Source of the DNA: an uncultured Clostridia bacterium
GTDB lineage: Bacteria > Bacillota > Clostridia > TANB77 > CAG-508
NCBI GenBank assembly: GCA_934131055.1
Contig: CAKOZB010000005.1
Coordinates: 1-22,177, forward strand
Direction of reading: 5' to 3'
Length of the DNA: 22,177 bases
Numbering within the stretch: position 1 is the stretch's first letter; the number at the start of each line of letters is the position of its first letter. The notes beneath the pieces were generated by a model, which was not told where the DNA came from, did not search any database, and worked only from the letters and a program-made list of their open reading frames with translations. Of the stretch, positions 1-5,867 are shown in pieces. Position numbers and translations under genes: made by a program.

Positions 1-21
1 ATATTTGCTAAAATTATTCAT
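1..21 (-). CDS. 5' end of a divergent gene (partial)
   Basis: A minus-strand start codon at 21-19 reads into the window edge as MNNFSKY. A ribosome binding site, AAGGAG on the minus strand (34-29), lies 7 nt upstream, which is ideal spacing. Only seven codons are visible, so the product cannot be identified. The gene is divergent from the ABC importer operon and shares its 250-bp control region. That position would suit a regulator of the operon or an unrelated unit; this is inference from layout only. Confidence 0.55.
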
Positions 22-273
22 TGAAAAACTCCTTCATATAAAATTTGTATAATTTAAATAATTATATAATCAAAGCTACGACAATATGTTTACACACGTG
101 AAACAAAACGAGTGATAATACATGGTAAAAATAACCAGTTTTTAGCTTATTTAAATATTTGTAGCACTTTTTAAAAGTAGACATAAACTATAGTAAGATG
201 ATTGACTTTGGAGGGTGATTGGAAAAATTAACTTTTTTCAATCAAATAAAATGTAAGAAAGGACTGTGAAAAA
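22..273. promoter_or_regulatory. Divergent control region of the ABC importer operon
   Basis: No gene fits in this AT-rich stretch. Toward the minus-strand gene, a TTGATT / 16 bp / TATACA pair can be read just upstream of its start. Toward the ABC operon, the only -35-like hexamer is TTGACT at 202-207, and the matching -10 position is poor (AAATTA at 225-230), so that promoter is uncertain. A near-perfect 11-bp inverted repeat at 217-243 lies between this hexamer and the ribosome binding site. No TPP riboswitch-type conserved boxes were seen. Confidence 0.4.
217..243 (+). repeat. 11-bp inverted repeat (possible operator or 5'-UTR hairpin)
   Basis: The left arm GATTGGAAAAA (217-227) and right arm TTTTTTCAATC (233-243) pair with one G-U pair around a 5-nt loop. 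The T-run belongs to the stem rather than following it, so this is not a normal intrinsic terminator. It lies 30 bp before the ATPase start codon, where an operator or leader hairpin could act. Confidence 0.45.
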
Positions 274-1050
274 ATGGAGAAAAAAAGAATTGTACGAATA
301 CAAAATATTTCAAAGACGTATCAGGCTGAAAATGGAGAAGTAGAAGCACTAAAAGGAATAAATTTTGATGTAAAAGAAGGAGAGTTTATAAGCATAATTG
401 GACCAAGTGGATGTGGTAAATCTACACTATTATCAATAATTTCTGGGCTGGAAAGTAAAACAAATGGAGAAGTGTACATAGATGGAAAAGTGGGATATAT
501 GTTGCAAAAAGATAATCTTTTAGAATGGAGAACTATTTATAAAAATGTTTTGCTAGGACTGGAAATTCAAAAGGCATTAACAGAGGAAAATAAAAAATAT
601 GCAATCGAACTTCTAAAAAAATACGGTTTATATGAATTTAGAAATAAATATCCAACGCAATTGTCTGGAGGCATGAGACAAAGAGTTGCACTAATAAGAA
701 CGCTGGCAATTCGTCCGAAGGTATTGCTATTAGATGAGGCGTTTTCTGCACTTGACTACCAAACAAGACTTATGGTAACAGAAGATATATACAAAATTTT
801 AAAGGCTGAGAATATAACGGTACTAATGGTTACACACGATATTTCGGAAGCCATAAGTATGTCAGATAGAGTGGTGGTTTTAAGCCAGAGACCCGCAACA
901 GTAAAAAACATATACACAATCGACTTCGAGATGGAGAACAGGACGCCATTAAATTGTAGAGAAAAGCCTAAATTTAGTAAGTATTTTAACATAATGTGGA
1001 AGGAGCTTGAAGAGTATGACAAAGAAGCTGGAAAAGAAACTAATGTCTGA
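274..1050 (+). CDS. ABC transporter ATP-binding protein, SsuB/TauB/NrtD-like
   Basis: This is the cytoplasmic ATPase of a three-part importer. At 258 residues it has the usual length for the nitrate/sulfonate/taurine-type family. Visible motifs in order are Walker A GPSGCGKST (about 43-51), the Q-loop glutamine near residue 78 in MLQKDNLLEW, signature LSGGMRQR (about 130-137), Walker B VLLLDEAFSALD (about 150-161) and the H-loop histidine in VTHD (about 188). The ATG at 274 follows an AAGAAAGGA ribosome binding site by about 10 nt. The 3' end overlaps the permease gene, so the two are probably translationally coupled. The substrate cannot be read from the ATPase. The family assignment is firm. 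Confidence 0.93.
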   Translation: MEKKRIVRIQNISKTYQAENGEVEALKGINFDVKEGEFISIIGPSGCGKSTLLSIISGLESKTNGEVYIDGKVGYMLQKDNLLEWRTIYKNVLLGLEIQKALTEENKKYAIELLKKYGLYEFRNKYPTQLSGGMRQRVALIRTLAIRPKVLLLDEAFSALDYQTRLMVTEDIYKILKAENITVLMVTHDISEAISMSDRVVVLSQRPATVKNIYTIDFEMENRTPLNCREKPKFSKYFNIMWKELEEYDKEAGKETNV

Positions 1051-1828
1051 AGATAGAAAAAAATATTTAAGAAAAAAGAAGTTTAGAAAAATTGAGATAC
1101 TCGCAACACAAATTTTTATAGTAGTTGCTTTTATAGGAATTTGGGAACTCCTTGCAAGGCTAGGAAAAATAGATAGCTTTATTACTAGTCAACCATCTAG
1201 AATAGTGAAAACATTTCTAAATTTGTCATCGAATGATTTAGGAAGACATCTAAGAATTACATGTATAGAAACATTAGTGGGATTCTCTCTAGGAACCATA
1301 ATGGGAGTAATAATAGCAATAATTCTATGGTGGTCGTCGTTCATTTCTAAAGTGTCTGAACCATTCTTGGTAATACTAAATGCACTACCAAAAGTAGCAC
1401 TAGGACCAGTAATAATAATATGGGTTGGTGCTGGAATGCCAGCTATAATCGTTATGGCACTTGCAATTTCACTTATTGTAACAATATTAAATATTTTAAA
1501 TGGACTTATAAATACAGATAAAGAAAAAATAAAAATGGCTGAAACTTTTAATGCAAGCAAGTTTCAAATACTTACAAAAATAGTAATACCGGCAAATATC
1601 TCAACATTATTCAATACTTTGAAAGTAAATATAGGACTATCGCTAGTCGGAGTAATATCTGGAGAGTTCTTAGTATCGAAAGGCGGACTCGGGTATCTAA
1701 TTGTATATGGAGGGCAGGTATTTAAGCTAGACTTGGTAATGACGAGTGTAATTATCCTTGCAATAGTCGCAGCCGTAATGTACGAAAGCATAGAAATATT
1801 AGAAAAAATTGTGATGAAACAGAGATAA
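1016..1828 (+). CDS. ABC transporter permease, SsuC/TauC-like
   Basis: This integral membrane permease partners the upstream ATPase and downstream binding protein. It has about six hydrophobic segments and an EAA-type cytoplasmic loop, visible as MAETFNASKFQILTKIVIP, which docks to the ATPase in this family. The reading frame is open from a TTG at 1007, but AAGGAG at 1000-1005 is only 1 nt from that codon and 10 nt from the ATG at 1016. The ATG start, giving 270 residues, is therefore preferred. The gene overlaps the ATPase gene by 35 bp. It is a BPD-type permease of the nitrate/sulfonate/taurine group, with no substrate-specific feature visible. Confidence 0.9.
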   Translation: MTKKLEKKLMSEDRKKYLRKKKFRKIEILATQIFIVVAFIGIWELLARLGKIDSFITSQPSRIVKTFLNLSSNDLGRHLRITCIETLVGFSLGTIMGVIIAIILWWSSFISKVSEPFLVILNALPKVALGPVIIIWVGAGMPAIIVMALAISLIVTILNILNGLINTDKEKIKMAETFNASKFQILTKIVIPANISTLFNTLKVNIGLSLVGVISGEFLVSKGGLGYLIVYGGQVFKLDLVMTSVIILAIVAAVMYESIEILEKIVMKQR

Positions 1829-1845
1829 GGAAGGAAAGGTTTAAA

Positions 1846-2856
1846 ATGAAAAAGATTATAACAATAATAGTGTGCATATTGCTTGTGGCTGTTGTAATAG
1901 CAGTTGGTTTTATAGCAACAAGACCACAAAAAAATGATACTGCAATAAAAACACTAAAAGTAAATGAGGTTACAAGATCAGTCTTTTATGCACCACAATA
2001 CGTGGCAATTGCTAATGGATTCTTCGAGGAAGAAGGCCTAAAAATAGAATTAACAACAGGTCAAGGTGCAGACAATGTAATGACAGCAGTTTTGGCAGGA
2101 CAGTGTGATATAGGTTTCTGTGGACCAGAGGCTTCAATTTATGTATATAACGAAGGAAAAGAAGATTATGTGGAAGTATTTGCTCAATTAACAAAGAGAG
2201 ATGGTTCATTCTTAGTAAGTAAAAATAAAACAGATAATTTCTCGTGGCAGGACTTAAAAGGAAAAACAGTAATACCAGGAAGAAAAGGTGGAGTGCCATA
2301 CATGACATTTGAATACGTTTTAAAACAAAATGGACTAAACCCAGAAACAGACCTAGTATTAGATGATAGCATAAAATTTGACTTAATGGCAGGAGCTTTC
2401 GCAGGCGGAAATGCCGAGTATGTAACGCTATTTGAACCAACAGCATCAATGACAGAAGCAGAAGGAAAGGGCTACGTAGTAGCATCAGTTGGAGAGGCAT
2501 CAGGAGAAGTTCCATACACAGCATATTGTGCAAAGAAAAGCTATATAGAAAAAAATAGCGAAACAATAGAAAAATTCACACGTGCAATATATAAAGGCCA
2601 AAAATGGGTAAAATCACACACATCAAGAGAAATTGCAGAAGCAATACAAAGCTTCTTCCCAAGCACAAGCGTAGAATCAATAGAAAAATCAGTACAAAGC
2701 TATAAAGATATAGACGCTTGGAACGAAACACCTGTACTAAAAGAAGAAAGCTTCGATAAACTACAATTAATAATGACAGAAGCAGGAGAACTAACACAAA
2801 AAGCACCATACAACAAAATAGTAAACAATGCATATGCAGAAAAAGTAACAAAATAA
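1846..2856 (+). CDS. ABC transporter solute-binding protein, SsuA/NMT1-like
   Basis: This extracytoplasmic binding protein of 336 residues starts 17 bp after the permease with a GGAAAGG-type ribosome binding site. An N-terminal hydrophobic segment (about 4-25) is followed by the family-typical VFYAPQYVAIANGFFEEEGL block and then TTGQGADNVMTAVLAGQCDIG, near residues 65-85. This is the pattern of SsuA/TauA and NMT1/THI5-like proteins, which bind sulfonates, nitrate or pyrimidine precursors. No lipobox cysteine follows the hydrophobic segment, so it is probably held by an uncleaved membrane anchor rather than a lipid, which is less common for a Gram-positive binding protein. Ligand unknown. Confidence 0.88.
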   Translation: MKKIITIIVCILLVAVVIAVGFIATRPQKNDTAIKTLKVNEVTRSVFYAPQYVAIANGFFEEEGLKIELTTGQGADNVMTAVLAGQCDIGFCGPEASIYVYNEGKEDYVEVFAQLTKRDGSFLVSKNKTDNFSWQDLKGKTVIPGRKGGVPYMTFEYVLKQNGLNPETDLVLDDSIKFDLMAGAFAGGNAEYVTLFEPTASMTEAEGKGYVVASVGEASGEVPYTAYCAKKSYIEKNSETIEKFTRAIYKGQKWVKSHTSREIAEAIQSFFPSTSVESIEKSVQSYKDIDAWNETPVLKEESFDKLQLIMTEAGELTQKAPYNKIVNNAYAEKVTK

Positions 2857-2860
2857 ATTC

Positions 2861-2936
2861 TTCGCCTAAAAGAACAGCTTTCGCCTAAAAGAACAGCTTT
2901 CGCCCAAAAGAGAAGCCTTCGCCCAATAGGGACGCC
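2861..2936 (+). repeat. Four tandem 19-bp repeats
   Basis: Units lie at 2861-2879, 2880-2898, 2899-2917 and 2918-2936. The first two are identical (TTCGCCTAAAAGAACAGCT). The third and fourth drift toward TTCGCCC starts. There are no spacers, so this is not a CRISPR array. The last unit forms the left half of the palindromic 33-bp repeat at 2918-2950, so the array looks like expansion of one arm of that element. Confidence 0.85.
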
Positions 2937-2950
2937 CCTTTTTGGGCGAT
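2918..2950 (+). repeat. 33-bp palindromic repeat, copy 1; likely operon terminator
   Basis: The arms TCGCCCAA (2919-2926) and TTGGGCGA (2942-2949) pair perfectly. An inner AGGG/CCCT pairing extends the hairpin. The reverse complement of 5581-5613 matches this sequence at 31 of 33 positions. It sits 61 bp after the binding-protein stop codon, and no other terminator is seen there, so it may end the ABC operon. The T-run lies in the right arm rather than after it, so efficient intrinsic termination is uncertain. Confidence 0.75.
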
Positions 2951-3026
2951 ATTTTGTGCAATGAAAAAAGCTACTAATTTTTTAGAATAGTAAGAAATAC
3001 AGAAGAAAATAAAGTATAAAAATATG

Positions 3027-3055
3027 TTGTAAAAAAATATACAGTATGATAATAT
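3027..3055 (+). promoter_or_regulatory. Candidate sigma-A promoter
   Basis: TTGTAA (3027-3032) and TAATAT (3050-3055) are separated by 17 bp, about 35 bp before the start codon of the following unknown gene. Confidence 0.5.
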
Positions 3056-3091
3056 TTTATTGTAGAATTTAGCGAAAAGGAAGGGGAAAAA

Positions 3092-4948
3092 ATGGAAGAA
3101 AAAAAGAAGGTAAAAATAAAGTTAAATACGTTAATTATAGTGTTAATTTTAATAATTGGTATTATCATACTAGGAGTTTATATAAAAAGACAAATAGACA
3201 AAAAAGTATTAGGAAATAGATACTTACAAGAACAAAATAAAAGTAATGTGGCTACAGAAAACGAGAAAAGCATTCAAGGAGCATATATAATAAAAGGAGA
3301 AAATTCCAATTTGATATATAAGAACGAATATGAAACCGGTACATCATATTTAGAAAAACTTATATATTTAGATGAAGAAGCAAAGAACAAAATGGATGGG
3401 CTTCTAAGTGTTGATGATGCATTATATATAGGGAAGCTAAAAGGAAACTATATTGATATAAAATATACTTCTAATTTAAATGATTATGAGACAAGCCTAG
3501 CATATATGATGAGTGATAGTTTTTATAATTGTAAAACCAATAAAGTTGTAAGAAATGCCATTGATAAAGATGGAAATAAAGTTGAAATTCCAAAATTAAA
3601 AGAGGATTACACAGCAGAAAAACCAAATCAAAATTTAAAATTTTATACCATATATGATGTAACTACAGCAGATAACGAAAATTATGTTGTAATTATGTAT
3701 GATGAAACTTTTAAAAATACAAATGCAAATGTTGTAATACTAACTGTAGTTCTAAAAAATGAAAAATCTTTAATTAATATAAATAGTGAAAATCAAGTAA
3801 AAAAATTACTAGAAAAATATGCGAATTACGAAATTGAAAATATCAATACAAAAAGTTCAAGTAATTATGAAAAAGTTACCATTAAAGGAAAAACATACTA
3901 TCATAGATTAAATGAAAACACATGGAATGGAAATTATCACCAAGATGAATACTATATAGACTCAAAAGTTGATAAGCAAAAAGTAGTTTCTTACAATGAA
4001 TATTTAAAATGTATAAATGAAATAAATTCTCAAATTGATGAAATGATAGAGAAAACAAATGATACATCTTGGGAAAAATATTATAATAAAATGAAATTAT
4101 CTAATTATTATGAAAACAAAGAATTAAATTATATCGTATTGGGATATTCAAATGGCGGAAGCTGGTGTACAATGGATTTAATTGATTGTTTTACTGAAAA
4201 TGGTAAAATTATTATTTATGGTAAAGAAGATTCAAGGGGAGTAATGGCAAGTGGAAGTGGTTATTTTATTGCAATTCCAACTAATATGCCAGCAGGAACA
4301 GAAATTGAGTTCAGACAATGTTACACAACCGAGGAAATAAAAAATTTACAGAATTATGGAGACGCAAAAGGTAGTATATTGTCACAAGGAGCGTACAAGC
4401 CAATAATATATTTATATCCAGAAAATGAAATTCAATTAAATGTAAAACTAGGCTATCCGGAATTAGCAACTTGTTTATATCCAGAATATGATGTAAAATT
4501 TGGCTGGAATGTACTTGCTAAACCAAATGGAGATTTAATTGATTTAAATACAAACAGAAACTTATATGCATTATATTATGAGAGTAAAAATAAGAAAGAA
4601 TATAATGTCACAGATGAGGGATTTATAGTAAGCAGAGAAGATACTGTTAAATTTTTGGAAGAGAAACTTGCAATTTTAGGACTAAATGATAGAGAAGCTG
4701 AAGAATTTATAATATATTGGTTGCCCAAACTTCAAGAGAATGAATATAATTATATACGATTTGCTAGTATGGATGAAATAAATGAAAATATGCCACTGGA
4801 ATTTTCACAACAACCAGATACATTAATAAGAATACTTATGACATATAAAGGTTTAAATACTCCAATACAGGTTAAAGAGCAAAACCTTGAAAAGATAGAA
4901 AGAAAAGGCTTTACTGCTGTTGAATGGGGCGGAAGTGAAATAAAATAG
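3092..4948 (+). CDS. Membrane-anchored protein of unknown function with conserved C-terminal domain
   Basis: I do not recognise a named family for the whole 618-residue protein. A single N-terminal membrane segment (about residues 13-33), preceded by lysines, suggests a cytoplasmic N-terminus and an extracellular body. The middle is rich in Asn, Lys, Tyr and Glu with no obvious motif. From about residue 433 it has a distinct domain beginning KPIIYLYPENE, then FGWNVLAKPNGDL, DEGFIVSREDTVKFLEEKL, FIIYWLPKLQENEYN and a final VEWGG. I recall this KP-x-IYLYPE / FLEE-LGLN / YWLP pattern from the C-terminal parts of other secreted proteins of unknown role. The ATG at 3092 follows AAGGAAGGGG. It is probably a single-gene unit, with its own promoter and terminator. 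Confidence 0.85.
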   Translation: MEEKKKVKIKLNTLIIVLILIIGIIILGVYIKRQIDKKVLGNRYLQEQNKSNVATENEKSIQGAYIIKGENSNLIYKNEYETGTSYLEKLIYLDEEAKNKMDGLLSVDDALYIGKLKGNYIDIKYTSNLNDYETSLAYMMSDSFYNCKTNKVVRNAIDKDGNKVEIPKLKEDYTAEKPNQNLKFYTIYDVTTADNENYVVIMYDETFKNTNANVVILTVVLKNEKSLININSENQVKKLLEKYANYEIENINTKSSSNYEKVTIKGKTYYHRLNENTWNGNYHQDEYYIDSKVDKQKVVSYNEYLKCINEINSQIDEMIEKTNDTSWEKYYNKMKLSNYYENKELNYIVLGYSNGGSWCTMDLIDCFTENGKIIIYGKEDSRGVMASGSGYFIAIPTNMPAGTEIEFRQCYTTEEIKNLQNYGDAKGSILSQGAYKPIIYLYPENEIQLNVKLGYPELATCLYPEYDVKFGWNVLAKPNGDLIDLNTNRNLYALYYESKNKKEYNVTDEGFIVSREDTVKFLEEKLAILGLNDREAEEFIIYWLPKLQENEYNYIRFASMDEINENMPLEFSQQPDTLIRILMTYKGLNTPIQVKEQNLEKIERKGFTAVEWGGSEIK

Positions 4949-4990
4949 ATGTGATTGAAATTTAATTGAATAATATCAAAATATTATAAT

Positions 4991-5026
4991 AGAGGTAAGA
5001 AGTGCAATTCTTACTTCTAATTTTTT
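4991..5026 (+). terminator. Intrinsic terminator
   Basis: GAGGTAAGAA (4992-5001) pairs with TTCTTACTTC (5008-5017), with one G-U pair, around loop GTGCAA. A T-rich tail containing six consecutive T follows. It lies 43 bp after the unknown gene's stop codon. Confidence 0.85.
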
Positions 5027-5031
5027 ATATC

Positions 5032-5062
5032 TAGCATAAAATCTTATAGGAGGATTTTGCTA
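5032..5062 (+). promoter_or_regulatory. Hairpin presenting the tspO ribosome binding site
   Basis: AGC plus AAAATC (5033-5035 and 5038-5043, with AT bulged) can pair with GATTTTGCT (5053-5061). The 9-nt loop, TTATAGGAG, holds most of the AGGAGG (5048-5053) of tspO. If it forms, it would control access to that site. No folding energy was calculated. Confidence 0.35.
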
Positions 5063-5517
5063 TGAATAATTTAAAGATATATATAAAATCAATTTTAATT
5101 CCTGTAATAGTTGGAGGTATTGTAGGGCTAATTATAAAACCATTTATTGATTACGGTTCTTTAAATAAGCCACTACTTGCACCACCAGAAATTTTATTTT
5201 CTATAATCTGGCCAATTTTGTATGTTTTAATGGGAATTTCATATGGAATCTTAAAAAGTAAAAAATTAGTAGACACAAAAGTATCAATAGTGTATTATTT
5301 GCAACTTGGAATAAATGCCTTATGGTCAATTTTCTTCTTTGTATTAAAATGGAGATTATTTTCATTTATATGGATATTAGTGTTAGATGCTATAGTAATT
5401 TATATGATTGTATTATTTTACCAAAAGAATAAAGTTGCCGGAATATTACAAGTTCCATATCTACTTTGGATATTATTTGCTTCATATTTAGATATTGCAA
5501 TTTATGTGTTAAATTAA
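5062..5517 (+). CDS. tspO: TspO/MBR family protein
   Basis: The predicted product is a 151-residue membrane protein of the tryptophan-rich sensory protein family, which binds tetrapyrroles such as protoporphyrin and heme. The length is typical. Five hydrophobic segments are visible. Family signatures are LNKPLLAPPEILFSIIWPIL with the following LYVLMGIS, then QLGINALWSIFFF, and the C-terminal VPYLLWILFASYLDIAIYVLN, where the usual asparagine of the last helix is partly replaced. AGGAGG lies 8 nt before the ATG. The gene is bounded by terminators on both sides, so it is a single-gene unit. Physiological role in this anaerobe is not evident from neighbours. Confidence 0.93.
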   Translation: MNNLKIYIKSILIPVIVGGIVGLIIKPFIDYGSLNKPLLAPPEILFSIIWPILYVLMGISYGILKSKKLVDTKVSIVYYLQLGINALWSIFFFVLKWRLFSFIWILVLDAIVIYMIVLFYQKNKVAGILQVPYLLWILFASYLDIAIYVLN

Positions 5518-5538
5518 AAAATTTATAAGAAATATAAC

Positions 5539-5568
5539 AATCCTACCGCATGAGGTAGGATTATTTAA
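5539..5568 (+). terminator. Intrinsic-like terminator after tspO
   Basis: AATCCTACC (5539-5547) and GGTAGGATT (5554-5562) form a perfect 9-bp stem around GCATGA. The tail ATTTAAAA is only weakly T-rich. Confidence 0.7.
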
Positions 5569-5580
5569 AAAGTTTTCAGT

Positions 5581-5613
5581 ATCGCCCAAAAAGGGACGTC
5601 ACTATTGGGCGAA
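5581..5613 (-). repeat. 33-bp palindromic repeat, copy 2 (inverted relative to copy 1)
   Basis: The arms TCGCCCAA and TTGGGCGA recur here. Read on the minus strand, the element matches 2918-2950 at 31 of 33 positions; the differences are T for G and T for C in the central part. Together the copies bracket the unknown membrane protein gene and tspO. It lies just after the tspO terminator. Confidence 0.85.
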
Positions 5614-5867
5614 ATACCATTATAACAACTAGAATTTATCCCCAAACTCTTGTATTTTCCGCCAAAATAATATAAAATAACTTTGATATTTTTTAATATA
5701 AATAAAAATAATAGAAGAATTAAAAAAATATAATAAAAATATATCACAAGATGTAAAACACTTTTTTAAATTTTTACCTAAAAACGACAAACAAATTACA
5801 AGGCTTGTACTAAAATACTAGCATACAGTTAAAGGTACAAAAGTTAAAAAGGTAAGAGGTGGTAAAG
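5614..5867 (+). promoter_or_regulatory. Upstream region of spoIIE with Spo0A-like box and palindrome
   Basis: There is no gene here. The first 150 bp is very AT-rich with nothing recognisable. AACGACAAA at 5783-5791, read on the minus strand, matches the 0A-box consensus TTTGTCRAA at 7 of 9 positions. A perfect inverted repeat, TACAAG-G-CTTGTA (5797-5809), follows, then a -10-like TAAAAT at 5811-5816. Spo0A activates spoIIE in known spore formers, so this arrangement is plausible, but the box match is imperfect and was read by eye. Confidence 0.35.

Noticed and set aside
22..273. Thiamine pyrophosphate riboswitch upstream of an NMT1-like importer
   Set aside because: The conserved CUGAGA-type boxes of the TPP element were not found, so a thiamine-precursor role is not supported.
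2012..2566. 184-codon open frame on the minus strand
   Set aside because: It is Leu/Phe-rich antisense sequence over the solute-binding protein gene, typical of a shadow frame.
2861..2936. Possible CRISPR array
   Set aside because: The four 19-bp units are directly adjacent with no spacers, and no cas genes are present.
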